Below, in pieces: positions 19,367-28,634 of a stretch of DNA of 64,000 nucleotides. How positions within the stretch are numbered: the stretch's first letter is position 1; each line of letters opens with the position of its first letter. Below the pieces are notes generated by a model that was not told where the DNA came from, ran no database searches, and saw nothing but the letters and a program-made list of their open reading frames with translations. The DNA comes from Sulfurimonas sp. (GTDB taxonomy: Bacteria > Campylobacterota > Campylobacteria > Campylobacterales > Sulfurimonadaceae), in the NCBI GenBank assembly GCA_016744115.1, contig JADGEZ010000002.1, forward strand, positions 28,409 to 92,408, given 5' to 3'. A program made the translations under genes and the position numbers.

Positions 19367-19705
19367 TTAATACTCATCCCTTGATTTCATACTTTCAATA
19401 TAAACTAAACCTATTGAGAAAAGGTTTGCGATTAATGCACCGATAGTTAAGGCAATTGCCCATTCTAAGTTTCCAGCAAGTTCAAGATAAATAAATGCTG
19501 GGATAAGATGTAAATCAGCCACCAAAGATGACGCCAATAACTCAGCTGAAAGTAAATTTCTAACCCCAATTTTAAGAAGGGTTGAGACAAGATTTAAACT
19601 CGCTGCAACAAAAAGTGCAGTAGCACTATGCTCGTATAAAAATCCTGCAATTGATGTTAAACTCATCAAAGAAAAAAAGACATATATTACCTTACCCCAG
19701 TCCAT
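19367..19705 (-). CDS. DUF6394-type small membrane protein
   Basis: The 112-residue protein has three to four hydrophobic segments (about 5-22, 30-48, 62-78, 82-104) and no recognisable catalytic motif. I believe it belongs to DUF6394, a small family annotated in Campylobacterota; the family name is from memory. A clear AGGAG lies before the ATG. It stands 70 nt after secF and 2 nt before leuS, so it is probably the first gene of the leuS transcript or a continuation of the sec operon. Confidence 0.72.
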   Translation of the reverse strand: MDWGKVIYVFFSLMSLTSIAGFLYEHSATALFVAASLNLVSTLLKIGVRNLLSAELLASSLVADLHLIPAFIYLELAGNLEWAIALTIGALIANLFSIGLVYIESMKSRDEY

Positions 19706-19775
19706 TAAAACTCCTCAGATTAATTAAGTTCATTATACAAAAAATATCTTAAGGAGTGACTGAAATTATAAAGTG

Positions 19776-20747
19776 TTACATTATTCCTGATTCGTACTGA
19801 TCACGCATTCTTTGTTTTTCTGCTTCTCTTTTCGCTTTGTTAGCTAATTTAGCATGATAAGTTTTTACATCAAAACCAAACCAAATTAAGATAGGTGATG
19901 CAACAAAAACTGATGAGTATGTTCCAACTACTACACCCACAAGAAGCGTAAATGCAAAAGCATGAATAATCTCACCTCCGAACATAAACAAGGTAAACAC
20001 AACAAAGAAAGTTGTCAATGAGGTTAAAGTGGTTCTTGCTAGTGTTCTTGTTATAGACTCATTCACTATACCCGTTAAGTCTGTCTTTTTAGAGTTTGTA
20101 ACACCCTCACGAATCCTGTCAAACACGATAATAGTATCATTAAGAGAGTATCCAAGGATTGTTAAAAGAGCTGCTAAAACATCAAGGTTTACATCTAAGC
20201 CAACTAAGGTTATAGCACCAAGAGCGATTGAAACATCATGTACAAGAGCGATGATTGAGGCAACTGCAAAACGCCATTCAAACCTAAATGCTACATAGAT
20301 AAGAATGCCCATCACTGCTAAAAGCATTGACATTATCCCTTTTTCTTTGAGTTCTGCACCCACAGTTGGACCAACTATATCCACACGACGAACCTCGAAA
20401 TTTCCAGTACCTTGTAATGCTTCTCTTGTAATATCTCCAATATCTACACTTACATCTCCTGATGTAGTCTTCATACGAATAACCACCTCATCAGGTGAAC
20501 CAAACTCTGTAATAGTAGCACTTGCAAAAATATCATTCGTTTTGAGTTTTGCTCTCATCTTATTAATTGGAGCAGGAGTATCATACTTTACTTGAACTAT
20601 AGTGCCCCCTGCAAAATCAACACCATAGTTTAAACCCTTTGTTATCAAAAGAGTGTAAGAGGCTGTTAGTAAAGCAAGAGAGACAAACATCGCAAATTTA
20701 GATCTAGCCATAAAATTAAAGGTTCTTGTATATTTAAAAAATTCCAT
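19776..20747 (-). CDS. secF: Protein translocase subunit SecF
   Basis: The 323-residue RND-type membrane protein partners SecD to drive late translocation with the proton gradient. It has TM1 near residue 20, the family motif YGVDFAGGT after it, a periplasmic domain, and a C-terminal five-helix block with LTILGYSLNDTIIVFDRIRE. SecD ends 2 nt before its start. Length and motifs are complete. Confidence 0.96.
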   Translation of the reverse strand: MEFFKYTRTFNFMARSKFAMFVSLALLTASYTLLITKGLNYGVDFAGGTIVQVKYDTPAPINKMRAKLKTNDIFASATITEFGSPDEVVIRMKTTSGDVSVDIGDITREALQGTGNFEVRRVDIVGPTVGAELKEKGIMSMLLAVMGILIYVAFRFEWRFAVASIIALVHDVSIALGAITLVGLDVNLDVLAALLTILGYSLNDTIIVFDRIREGVTNSKKTDLTGIVNESITRTLARTTLTSLTTFFVVFTLFMFGGEIIHAFAFTLLVGVVVGTYSSVFVASPILIWFGFDVKTYHAKLANKAKREAEKQRMRDQYESGIM

Positions 20748-20749
20748 TA

Positions 20750-22315
20750 TTAGCCCTTAATCCCAAACCATAAACGGTTATTTTTACTTTTTTGTATTTT
20801 CTGCTCTAGCATTTGATAAATCCCATGAGTACCTAAAATCGCTGTAAGCATTGAGGCTAAAATACCAATACTAATCGTAATAGCAAAACCTTTAATAGCC
20901 CCTGTTCCATAAGCATATAAAACAACAGCTGCTATAAGCGTTGTGATATTAGCATCAAGAATAGCACGCATTGCATTTGCATATCCATCTTCTATTGCTT
21001 TGTGCATTGATTTACCCTCATATACTAGCTCTCTAATTCTCTCAGAGATGATAACATTGGCATCAACTGCCATACCAACAGTTAAAACAATTCCAGCCAT
21101 ACCAGGTAAGGTTAAGGTAGCTCCAAAAAGACTCATAACTGCTAAGATGATAAATAAATTAGCAATCAATGCAATATTTGCTATTAACCCTGCCATTCGA
21201 TAATAAATTACCATAAAAATAATGACTAAGATAAAACCTCCAGCAAGTGCTATCATACTTGCTCTAATAGAATCAGCTCCGAGGCTAGGCCCTACTGAAC
21301 GTTTTTCCATTAGGTAAATTGGTGCAAGTAATGCTCCTGAACGCAAGGCAATTGCTAAATCTTTGGCTTCTACTACGCTATAATTTCCAGAAATCTGTCC
21401 AGAACCTCCACCAATACGCTCGTTAATGACAGGGTCAGAATAGACTTTGCCATCAAGAACAACCGCTAGTCTTTTTCCAACACTTTTTCCTGTAAAATCA
21501 CCAAAAATCTCAGCACCCTCAGCGTTTAACTTAAAGTTAATTAGAGGTCTATTGTTTTGATCAAAGCCCATATTTGCATCAATGAGCATCCCCCCATCTA
21601 AAATGGGGATCTCGCGAACAAGATATTTAATATCTGGATTTTTTGCATCTTCTAAAATCACATCACCGTATTCTCTTGCATCAGAATCACTCATAGTATA
21701 AACACGAGCGGCTCTGTCTTCATCTACTGCCATAAGTTCGAGCTTTGCAGCACGAGAAATCAACTCTCTGGCACGCTGTTCTTCTTCTTGTGTTTTAATC
21801 CCTGCTAGTTGAACAAGTATTTTCTCTTCGCCTTGACGAGCAACTACTGGTTCAGCTAAACCAAATTGGTCTAGTCTATTTCTTATAGTTTCTATAGCTT
21901 GAGAGATAGCTTCTTTTTCAGTCTTGATACGCTCTTCTTGTGTTAAAGAAAGAGTAAAACTCTCAAGATTTATAGAGATATTTAAACCATCCATAGCATC
22001 AAAGAATTCTTTCATTTGTTTTGTATCATCAGAATCAAGAAGAGTAAAGTTTATTGTTATTTCATTAAAAACTAAATCATCCACTAATATATCATTTTTA
22101 TCTGAAAAATGTTTGATACTAGCGGTTATTGATTTTATGCGAGAGGCTGTTGCTTGCTTAGTTTTTACACCAAGAAGCATATGAAGCCCACCTTGCAGGT
22201 CAAGTCCAAGAGTTATTTTTTTTCCATTTTGCGTTTGTAAAAGAGATGGCATTGAAAAAAATACACCAAAAATTATCGCTAATGCGAAAATTACTATGCG
22301 ATAATTAAGCCTCAT
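20750..22315 (-). CDS. secD: Protein translocase subunit SecD
   Basis: This 521-residue partner of SecF has TM1 at about 6-25, the motif GLDLQGGLHMLLGV, a large periplasmic P1 domain and the C-terminal RND helices (VGMAVDANVIISERIRE). I chose ATG 22315 rather than the upstream TTG 22333 because family members begin with MRLNYR-like sequence at this point. The ATG overlaps the last 11 nt of yajC, which suggests coupled translation. Confidence 0.95.
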   Translation of the reverse strand: MRLNYRIVIFALAIIFGVFFSMPSLLQTQNGKKITLGLDLQGGLHMLLGVKTKQATASRIKSITASIKHFSDKNDILVDDLVFNEITINFTLLDSDDTKQMKEFFDAMDGLNISINLESFTLSLTQEERIKTEKEAISQAIETIRNRLDQFGLAEPVVARQGEEKILVQLAGIKTQEEEQRARELISRAAKLELMAVDEDRAARVYTMSDSDAREYGDVILEDAKNPDIKYLVREIPILDGGMLIDANMGFDQNNRPLINFKLNAEGAEIFGDFTGKSVGKRLAVVLDGKVYSDPVINERIGGGSGQISGNYSVVEAKDLAIALRSGALLAPIYLMEKRSVGPSLGADSIRASMIALAGGFILVIIFMVIYYRMAGLIANIALIANLFIILAVMSLFGATLTLPGMAGIVLTVGMAVDANVIISERIRELVYEGKSMHKAIEDGYANAMRAILDANITTLIAAVVLYAYGTGAIKGFAITISIGILASMLTAILGTHGIYQMLEQKIQKSKNNRLWFGIKG

Positions 22316-22571
22316 CCTCGTACTTTTTTGCAATAGAATCTTTTGTGATTTGAGCTACAACATCAGAGTTCATTTTAATACTTAAAAAGTTTTCTTCAAC
22401 CTTATGAATCGTAACAATAAAACCACCATTTGTAATAACTTTATCACCTTTTTTCAGTGCCTTTATCATCTCGGCTCTTGCCTTAGTTTCTTTTTGTTGT
22501 GGGCGAATAATCACAAAATACATAATTGCGATTAAAAATATGAATGGTAATAATTGAGAGATAATATCCAT
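22305..22571 (-). CDS. yajC: Preprotein translocase accessory subunit YajC
   Basis: The 88-residue protein has one N-terminal membrane helix (about 5-22), then the family motif YFVIIRPQQKE and a small cytoplasmic domain with KKGDKVITNGG. It joins SecDF and YidC at the translocon. It is first in yajC-secD-secF, with its own promoter just upstream. Confidence 0.95.
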   Translation of the reverse strand: MDIISQLLPFIFLIAIMYFVIIRPQQKETKARAEMIKALKKGDKVITNGGFIVTIHKVEENFLSIKMNSDVVAQITKDSIAKKYEDEA

Positions 22572-22605
22572 GTAAGTGTTCCTTTGTTTGTTTAAAATTA
22601 TCGCG

Positions 22606-22611
22606 ATTATA
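22606..22611 (-). promoter_or_regulatory. -10 element of the yajC-secDF promoter
   Basis: TATAAT on the minus strand, preceded by TTTG, lies 34 nt before the yajC ATG. Transcription would start near 22599. A GGAA ribosome-binding sequence follows. Confidence 0.6.
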
Positions 22612-22644
22612 CAAAAAAAATAGTAATAAAATACTGAAATACAC

Positions 22645-22650
22645 TATAAT
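22645..22650 (+). promoter_or_regulatory. -10 element at the lnt start (possible leaderless mRNA)
   Basis: TATAAT ends 6 nt before the lnt ATG at 22657, so transcription would begin at or beside the start codon. No Shine-Dalgarno sequence is visible. Confidence 0.5.
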
Positions 22651-22656
22651 TAGATT

Positions 22657-23892
22657 ATGATACAAAAATTTAATCGCATACATATCTCACAAAAATTTTC
22701 TTATGACTTAGCTATTGGGCTTTTCATTGCTCTGCTCTTTAGTGCTTTTATCTACCTAGAACATTTTACTTTTACATTAAAACTATTAAATACTCTTTTT
22801 GCTTTAAGTTCTCTAGCTCTTTTGCTTTATGCAACAAAGAGGACTATTTTAATTGCAGGTTTTTTTATAGGGATACTTTGGTTTTATTGGATTGGATATA
22901 GTTTTAAATATCAGGGTGTTGGATATATGACACCTATTGTCACGCTTAGCTTTGGCTTTATTTATATGCTATTTTTTGGTGTACTAGCACTTACAAAAGA
23001 AGTTTTTATTCGAGCTATTTTACTTTTTGCACTTAGTTTCTTCGAGCCTTTTGATTGGAATTGGTTGCAAATCGAGCTTATTTTTGTGGAGAGCTATATA
23101 GGAATATTCAAATACCAACTTATTCTTGTTTTACTTGCTCTTTCATTACCTCATTACCTTAAAAAAACTTTTCATTATATGCCAATCATCTTTATCTTCT
23201 TTGCTTTTGAATTTCATTCCCCTACTCAAGAACTTAGTAAATTAAAAATCAAACTGATTCAAACAGATATTAAACAAGAAGTTAAATGGTTAAAAAAAAC
23301 ACAAGCACCAACCATTAAAATGATTGCTAATTATATTCATGATGCCATTAAAAATGATTATGATATGATTGTTTTACCTGAGTCTGTCTTTCCACTTTTT
23401 TTAAACAAACACCCTACACTTTTAAACTCACTCAAAATGCTCTCTAAAGATATTGTCATTGTAGCGGGTGGTCTTTTAAGTGAAAATAAACAGCATTTCA
23501 ATGCTACCTATATTTTTCAAAATGGCTCATTTATTATTGCTAAAAAACTGGTTTTAGTCCCTTTTGGTGAGTATATCCCTCTTCCAAAATTTGCTAGAAA
23601 ATTTATAAATGAGACTTTTTTCGCTGGAGGATCTGATTTTTTTACAGCTGATTCACCTACAGATTTTATAGTGGGAAATGAAAAATTCAGAAATGCTATC
23701 TGCTATGAAGCAACATGTCAAGAGCTGTATGAGGGAGATGTAAAGTTTATTATCGCATCAAGTAACAATGCTTGGTTTGCACCTACTATTGAGCCAACCA
23801 TGCAAAACTTACTTCTTAGATATTATGCAAAAAAAAATAATGTTACTATTTACCATTCTGCTAATTACAAAGGCACTGGTATTATCAGATGA
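22657..23892 (+). CDS. lnt: Apolipoprotein N-acyltransferase
   Basis: Lnt adds the third acyl chain to lipoproteins in the inner membrane. The 411-residue protein has about six N-terminal membrane segments (about 18-200), then a nitrilase-type domain. Its catalytic Glu is in VLPESVFPLF, a Lys lies in the AKKLVLVPFGEYIPLP region, and the nucleophile Cys is in NAICYEATC. It is shorter than E. coli Lnt (512) but complete for this phylum. The start may be leaderless. It fits a genome with several predicted lipoproteins in this window. Confidence 0.9.
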   Translation: MIQKFNRIHISQKFSYDLAIGLFIALLFSAFIYLEHFTFTLKLLNTLFALSSLALLLYATKRTILIAGFFIGILWFYWIGYSFKYQGVGYMTPIVTLSFGFIYMLFFGVLALTKEVFIRAILLFALSFFEPFDWNWLQIELIFVESYIGIFKYQLILVLLALSLPHYLKKTFHYMPIIFIFFAFEFHSPTQELSKLKIKLIQTDIKQEVKWLKKTQAPTIKMIANYIHDAIKNDYDMIVLPESVFPLFLNKHPTLLNSLKMLSKDIVIVAGGLLSENKQHFNATYIFQNGSFIIAKKLVLVPFGEYIPLPKFARKFINETFFAGGSDFFTADSPTDFIVGNEKFRNAICYEATCQELYEGDVKFIIASSNNAWFAPTIEPTMQNLLLRYYAKKNNVTIYHSANYKGTGIIR

Positions 23893-23940
23893 TAGAAAAT
23901 TATCCTAAAAGTAATACTATAGCCGATATTTTTAATTACA

Positions 23941-24025
23941 CGGCTGATTCATACAACCTGTCATTCTCAACTTGATTCAGAATCTAGTATAAGAAATTAG
24001 ACCCTGAATCAAGTTCAGGGTGACA
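23941..24025. repeat. Hairpin repeat, family 1, copy 1
   Basis: The copy begins with ACGGCTGATTCATA-like end sequence and contains two 27-nt arms (23959-23985 and 23999-24025) that pair with a few G-U or mismatched positions. The right arm is itself a palindrome, CCCTGAATCAAGTTCAGGG. Related copies are at 25752-25881 and 28635-28722. No right terminal repeat is visible here. It lies between the convergent genes lnt and the S8 peptidase and could end both transcripts. Confidence 0.82.
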
Positions 24026-24053
24026 TAAGTTTTATATGTCCTATTACTTAAGT

Positions 24054-25244
24054 CTAATTTGCTAATTTTTTAGCTTCAGTAACTGCCTTTATTGCATTTA
24101 TTTTGCCGTAGGCTCTTTTTTCATCAAATCCATTTTTATAATTAGCATTAACACCGCCTATTTTGTTTGCTGTTGCTATTAATATATCTCTTACCTCTTT
24201 AGGTCTAATATTTGGATTTACAGCATACATTAAAGCGATAACTCCTGCCACTACAGGTGTTGCAAAACTTGTACCACTTCCAAATGAATAGCTATTAGAT
24301 ACTAATCCATAATTTTCTATAGAACCTTGACTCCCCGTGTCATCTAATCCCAATATACCAACAGAAGTATTAAAATCACCACCTGGAGCTAATATATCAA
24401 TTTTTGAACCATAATTTGAATAAGTCGTTACATCATTGTTTTCACCACTAGCTCCAACACCTATTACCCATTCCACCTCAGATTCATCCTTTAAGGTATC
24501 ATTTAAAGATTTACCATCATTTCCAGAAGCAAACACAACGCTTATACCTGCGTCATATAAAGATTTTAATTCCGCTTCTACAGCTTCTGAAACATCATCA
24601 GTCCCCCAACTACAACTAATCACCTTAGCTCCATTATTTTTAGCGTATTCAAAAGCTCTAATCGTTTTTATATCACTTCCATCATTGTTTTTAATAAGAA
24701 TTAATTTTGATTCAGGTGCAGTTCCTATAATACCTTTTCCATTTATGGGTGATGCAATAAATCCTGCACAAGTATTTCCATGCGACGCCTTGGCAATATC
24801 ATTAGATCTATTTGAAATATCATTATTATCATCATCTGCATTATATGCCAAATAAATATTAGTTTTTAAATCCTCATGATAAATATCTCCACCATCATCG
24901 ATGACTGCAACCAAAACTCCCCCACCCTTTGTGATTTTCCATGCATCAAGTATATTTATATCTGCATTTTCGCTAACTTCATCAACTCTATATTCATCGT
25001 TTAAAGCAGCACTTACTTTTTGTGCAATTTTCTCTCTATTACTATTGTTTGAATCTATGTGCCATAAATACTTATAATATTTTTCCAAAGACACATTTAA
25101 GCTTTTATCCTCATCTTCTGGTTTTGGTTTATTTTCTATCTCGGTTTTTGGCTTTTCATTATCGCTACTTCCACCGCCACATCCCCCTAACAATAAGACT
25201 GAGGCTACAATGCTTGTAATTATAATTTTTTTAATGTCATTCAT
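24054..25244 (-). CDS. S8-family (subtilisin-like) serine peptidase, predicted lipoprotein
   Basis: The 396-residue protein has a lipobox (LLGGC, Cys at 22) followed by a Gly/Ser and Lys/Glu-rich tether. The subtilase triad is complete: D116 in AVIDDGG, H155 in SHGNTCAGF, S326 in GSGTSFATPVVAG, with oxyanion N242 in ASGND. Residues 50-65 resemble the N-terminal stretch that follows the pro-domain in normal subtilases, so no pro-domain is encoded in this frame. A pro-domain-like protein is encoded immediately upstream and overlaps as TAATG. It is likely cell-envelope anchored; substrates are unknown. Confidence 0.9.
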   Translation of the reverse strand: MNDIKKIIITSIVASVLLLGGCGGGSSDNEKPKTEIENKPKPEDEDKSLNVSLEKYYKYLWHIDSNNSNREKIAQKVSAALNDEYRVDEVSENADINILDAWKITKGGGVLVAVIDDGGDIYHEDLKTNIYLAYNADDDNNDISNRSNDIAKASHGNTCAGFIASPINGKGIIGTAPESKLILIKNNDGSDIKTIRAFEYAKNNGAKVISCSWGTDDVSEAVEAELKSLYDAGISVVFASGNDGKSLNDTLKDESEVEWVIGVGASGENNDVTTYSNYGSKIDILAPGGDFNTSVGILGLDDTGSQGSIENYGLVSNSYSFGSGTSFATPVVAGVIALMYAVNPNIRPKEVRDILIATANKIGGVNANYKNGFDEKRAYGKINAIKAVTEAKKLAN

Positions 25245-25633
25245 TATCTTCTCTTTCTTTCTTTAATAAAATTAGGATGAGCGAACTCTACATGAGTACT
25301 TTCAAATAATTTTCTTGACATAGAAAAAATACTATCATAATCTTCAATTTTTACAATAAAAATTTTATCTGTTAGTTTTGAATAATTTCTAAGATTAAAA
25401 CTATTTAATAACTTTGCACAATTAATCCCTTCTTTACATTGAACAAGTATCTCATTGCTTATCCCTATCTTTTGTCCATATATATTTTTATAAAAATTTA
25501 TATCAGAATTTTTTACACTTCTTGATATATTAATATTTTCAAGTTCAACTAATTTACCGCTTTTATAATAACTCTCATTTGCATAAGATACTGAGACTAT
25601 TCCTGCAAGCATTAACATTGTAATTTTTTTCAT
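25244..25633 (-). CDS. Secreted pro-domain-like protein for the adjacent subtilisin
   Basis: The 129-residue protein has a Sec signal peptide (ending SYA-NE) and about 110 mature residues. The C-terminal half resembles a subtilase pro-domain: a hydrophobic strand (IFIVKI), then a helix, and HVEFAHPNFI, the sequence that normally precedes the cleavage point. It ends in basic residues. Its stop overlaps the peptidase ATG as TAATG, so the two are made together. It probably acts in trans as folding chaperone and inhibitor; that is inference. AGGAAAT lies before the ATG. Confidence 0.75.
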   Translation of the reverse strand: MKKITMLMLAGIVSVSYANESYYKSGKLVELENINISRSVKNSDINFYKNIYGQKIGISNEILVQCKEGINCAKLLNSFNLRNYSKLTDKIFIVKIEDYDSIFSMSRKLFESTHVEFAHPNFIKERKRR

Positions 25634-25751
25634 TTTTATTTCCTGTATTATATTTTATCTCATAGTATGTATTTCAAAGACTATAACCAATAATTATAGC
25701 AGATTAATTTAGTAAAAGAGTTTTTATAAATCATATTCTTTAAATATCTGT

Positions 25752-25881
25752 TCACGGCTAATTCATGCTGTCTGTTATTCTAAACTTGCTGTCATTCTAA
25801 ACTTGATTCAGAATCTAGTAGACCCTCATTCAAGTTTAGGGTGACCAAAGATCTAAATAAGCTTGTATGAATCAGCCGTGA
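25752..25881. mobile_element. MITE-like hairpin element, family 1, copy 2, with target duplication
   Basis: The 130-bp element has terminal inverted repeats (TCACGGCTAATTCATG left; its complement TATGAATCAGCCGTGA right). It is flanked on both sides by the direct repeat ATATCTGT (25744-25751 and 25882-25889). The interior carries the same 27-nt arms as the other copies (25790-25816 and 25820-25846) and an extra partial duplication of the left arm. It encodes nothing. The 8-bp duplication points to transposition by an unidentified transposase. It lies between the divergent subtilisin pair and ppk1. Confidence 0.85.
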
Positions 25882-25923
25882 ATATCTGTTACTCTGTGCT
25901 ATCTTTTAGTAGATTTTAAGCTC

Positions 25924-25929
25924 TATAAT
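25924..25929 (+). promoter_or_regulatory. -10 element of the ppk1 promoter
   Basis: TATAAT lies 43 bp after the end of the MITE-like element. Transcription would start near 25936, downstream of the in-frame GTG at 25930. That GTG is therefore not a usable start from this promoter. Confidence 0.55.
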
Positions 25930-25986
25930 GTGTCCAATCAAAGGAACAATAGATATAATAGAAAATATATAAAAAGAGGAATACCC

Positions 25987-28086
25987 TTGATTACAAACTT
26001 AAAAAATCCAAATCTTTATAATAACCGTGAACTTTCATGGTTGCAGTTTAACACTAGAGTACTCAAACAAGTTCATGATGAATCTTTGCCGCTACTAGAA
26101 AGACTAAAATTTTTAGCTATTTATGGAACAAACTTGGACGAATTTTATATGATTCGTGTCGCTGGTCTTAAAAAACTTTTTGCAGCAGGTATCATTGTTT
26201 CAGGAGCTGATAGACTTACGCCCTTGCAACAACTTCGTGAGATTAGAAAATATTTGCATCAAGAACAACAAGTTGTTGAGCATTGTATGACAGGAATTCT
26301 TAAAAAGTTAGAAGAGGATGGTCTTTTTATAAAATCCTATGATGAAGTAAATCAGAATGAAAAAAACACTTTAAATAGATATTTTAAAGAAAATATTTAT
26401 CCTGTTATTATTCCTATCGCTATTGACGCAACGCACCCTTTCCCTCATCTTAACAACCTTAGTTTTGGGCTTATCGTAAAGCTTAGTGATGATGATAATG
26501 AGTCTATAGAGAGATTTGGCATCATTCGTGTGCCTCGTCCACTTGAGAGATTTGTTGAGCTTGATAATGGTACTTTCATCCCTATAGAGAGTGTAGTAGC
26601 TCAACATGTTGAGGATCTTTTCCCTGGTTATTCTCTCATCAAATATTCTTCATTTAGAGTGACTAGAAATGCCGATTTAGAGATAGAAGAAGAGGAAGCT
26701 GATGATTTCATGGAAATTCTCGAAGAGGGTCTAAAACTTCGTCGTAAAGGGGCTATGGTAAGGCTTGAAGTTGGTATTCGTGGTGATGAAGAGATAGTTG
26801 ATTTTTTCAACAGACATACAAATGTATATAAAGATGATATTTATAGATTTCATACATTTTTAAACCTCTCTTCTTTATGGCAGATTGTTGGACACAAAGA
26901 CTTTGCACACTTACTATTGCCACCATTTAAACCAAAAAATTTACCACCTTTTGATTGCAGTGAAGATATTTTCACTACTTTAGATAAACAAGATGTTTTA
27001 CTTTACCACCCTTATGAGAGTTTTGAACCTGTGGTAAGACTTATCCAAGCAGCCTCAAAAGACTCTGATGTTGTTTCTATAAAAATGACACTTTATCGCT
27101 CAGGTACAAATTCACCTATCGTTCAGTCACTTATAAGTGCTAGTGAATCAGGCAAGCAAGTTACCGTTATGGTTGAGTTAAAAGCTAGATTTGATGAAGA
27201 AAATAATCTTATCTGGGCAAAAGCACTAGAAAAATCTGGAGCTCATGTTATCTATGGTATCAAAGGTTTTAAGGTACATGCAAAAGCAGCTCTTGTAACA
27301 AGACGCAAAAATGGAAAACTTATCCAATATGCTCACTTAGGCACAGGAAACTATAACCCAACCACCGCAAAGATTTATACAGATATGAGTTATATGACAT
27401 CTAAGGTTGAAATCACAAACGATTTAACAAGGTTCTTTCACTTTTTATCAGGTTTTAGTAATAAAGGCAAACTCAACGAGCTTTATATGGCTCCAGCACA
27501 AATAAAACCTAAGATTTTATCCCTTATACAAAATGAGATGAGAAAAGAAAAAGATGGGCATATCATCGCTAAAGTAAACTCCCTAGTTGATGAAGATGTT
27601 ATCAGAGCACTTTATAAAGCAAGTCAAGCTGGTGTAAAAATTGAGCTTATTGTTCGTGGAATTTGTTGTTTAAAACCAGCAATAAAAGATGTAAGTGAAA
27701 ATATCAAAGTAATCTCCATACTTGGAAAATACCTCGAACATCCAAGAGTATTTTACTTTAAAAATGATGCTACACAAGTATATATCTCTTCAGCTGATTG
27801 GATGCCTAGAAATCTTCTTAGACGAGTTGAGCTTTTAACAGGTATCCCAGACCTTGTAGCAAAAGAAAAGATTCTTCAAATCTTACAACTTCAATGTTCA
27901 GATAATGTTCTCTCCCATGAGCTTCAAAGTGATGGAACATACCAAAAAGTTAAAAAACAAAATTCTAAAAATATCAATAATCATAAATTTTTAGAAGATT
28001 ACATAAACAGAATTTCAAAAGCAACAAAGAAAAAATCACCTCAAGAGATACAGCATATTGCAGCACGACTGTTTATGGAAAGTTAA
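25987..28086 (+). CDS. ppk1: Polyphosphate kinase 1
   Basis: The enzyme makes inorganic polyphosphate from ATP. Family motifs are complete: YNNRELSWLQFN at the N-terminus, the phospho-His in KGFKVHAKAALV, YAHLGTGNYNPTTAKIYTD, and the second conserved His in LEHPRVFYF. I chose TTG 25987 because AAGAGGA lies 6 nt before it and the predicted transcript starts after the upstream GTG at 25930. This gives 699 residues, a normal length. The carbonic anhydrase-like gene follows after 11 nt. Confidence 0.94.
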   Translation: MITNLKNPNLYNNRELSWLQFNTRVLKQVHDESLPLLERLKFLAIYGTNLDEFYMIRVAGLKKLFAAGIIVSGADRLTPLQQLREIRKYLHQEQQVVEHCMTGILKKLEEDGLFIKSYDEVNQNEKNTLNRYFKENIYPVIIPIAIDATHPFPHLNNLSFGLIVKLSDDDNESIERFGIIRVPRPLERFVELDNGTFIPIESVVAQHVEDLFPGYSLIKYSSFRVTRNADLEIEEEEADDFMEILEEGLKLRRKGAMVRLEVGIRGDEEIVDFFNRHTNVYKDDIYRFHTFLNLSSLWQIVGHKDFAHLLLPPFKPKNLPPFDCSEDIFTTLDKQDVLLYHPYESFEPVVRLIQAASKDSDVVSIKMTLYRSGTNSPIVQSLISASESGKQVTVMVELKARFDEENNLIWAKALEKSGAHVIYGIKGFKVHAKAALVTRRKNGKLIQYAHLGTGNYNPTTAKIYTDMSYMTSKVEITNDLTRFFHFLSGFSNKGKLNELYMAPAQIKPKILSLIQNEMRKEKDGHIIAKVNSLVDEDVIRALYKASQAGVKIELIVRGICCLKPAIKDVSENIKVISILGKYLEHPRVFYFKNDATQVYISSADWMPRNLLRRVELLTGIPDLVAKEKILQILQLQCSDNVLSHELQSDGTYQKVKKQNSKNINNHKFLEDYINRISKATKKKSPQEIQHIAARLFMES

Positions 28087-28097
28087 GGATAGTTAAA

Positions 28098-28634
28098 ATG
28101 ATACATAAATATAAAAACATGACTCCTAGTCTTGGAAAAGGTACATGGATAGCTCCATCAGCAGATGTAGTTGGTGATGTTACTTGCGGAGAGGATTGTT
28201 CTATTTGGTTTGGAACTGTAATTCGTGGTGATGTTCACTATATCACAATTGGAAATCGTGTGAGTATTCAAGATTTAAGCATGGTACATGTAACACATCA
28301 TAAAGGTGGGGATAAGCATAAAGTCGGTGATGGACACCCTACTATCATAGGAGACGATGTCACCATAGGTCATAGAGTTATGCTCCATGGTTGTACCATA
28401 GAAGATGCTTGTCTTATCGGAATGAGTGCTACTATTTTAGATGGTGCGGTTATAGGAAAAGAATCTATCGTAGGAGCGAGTTCACTTGTTACTAAAAATA
28501 AAGTATTTCCACCTCGTTCTCTCATCATGGGAAGTCCCGCTAAAGTAGTAAGAGAACTGAGTGACGCAGAGGTAAAAGAACTGTACGCATCAGCTCATAG
28601 ATATGTGGAGTTTAAAAATAATTATCAAGACTAA
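28098..28634 (+). CDS. Gamma-class carbonic anhydrase family protein (YrdA-like)
   Basis: The 178-residue protein is a left-handed beta helix of hexapeptide repeats. The three metal-binding His positions of the family are present (VHVTHHKGG, and GHRVMLHGC with two). It may hydrate CO2, though many YrdA-type proteins show little activity. It follows ppk1 closely and shares its transcript; a hairpin repeat lies directly after its stop. Confidence 0.9.
   Translation: MIHKYKNMTPSLGKGTWIAPSADVVGDVTCGEDCSIWFGTVIRGDVHYITIGNRVSIQDLSMVHVTHHKGGDKHKVGDGHPTIIGDDVTIGHRVMLHGCTIEDACLIGMSATILDGAVIGKESIVGASSLVTKNKVFPPRSLIMGSPAKVVRELSDAEVKELYASAHRYVEFKNNYQD

Noticed and set aside
22483-22683. Minus-strand ORF of 66 codons over the yajC promoter
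   Set aside because: It overlaps yajC in another frame and spans the divergent promoters; no coding signal.
25930-25986. GTG start giving a 718-residue Ppk1
   Set aside because: It begins right at the predicted -10 element, upstream of the expected transcript start, and lacks a ribosome-binding site. TTG 25987 has AAGAGGA at the right distance.
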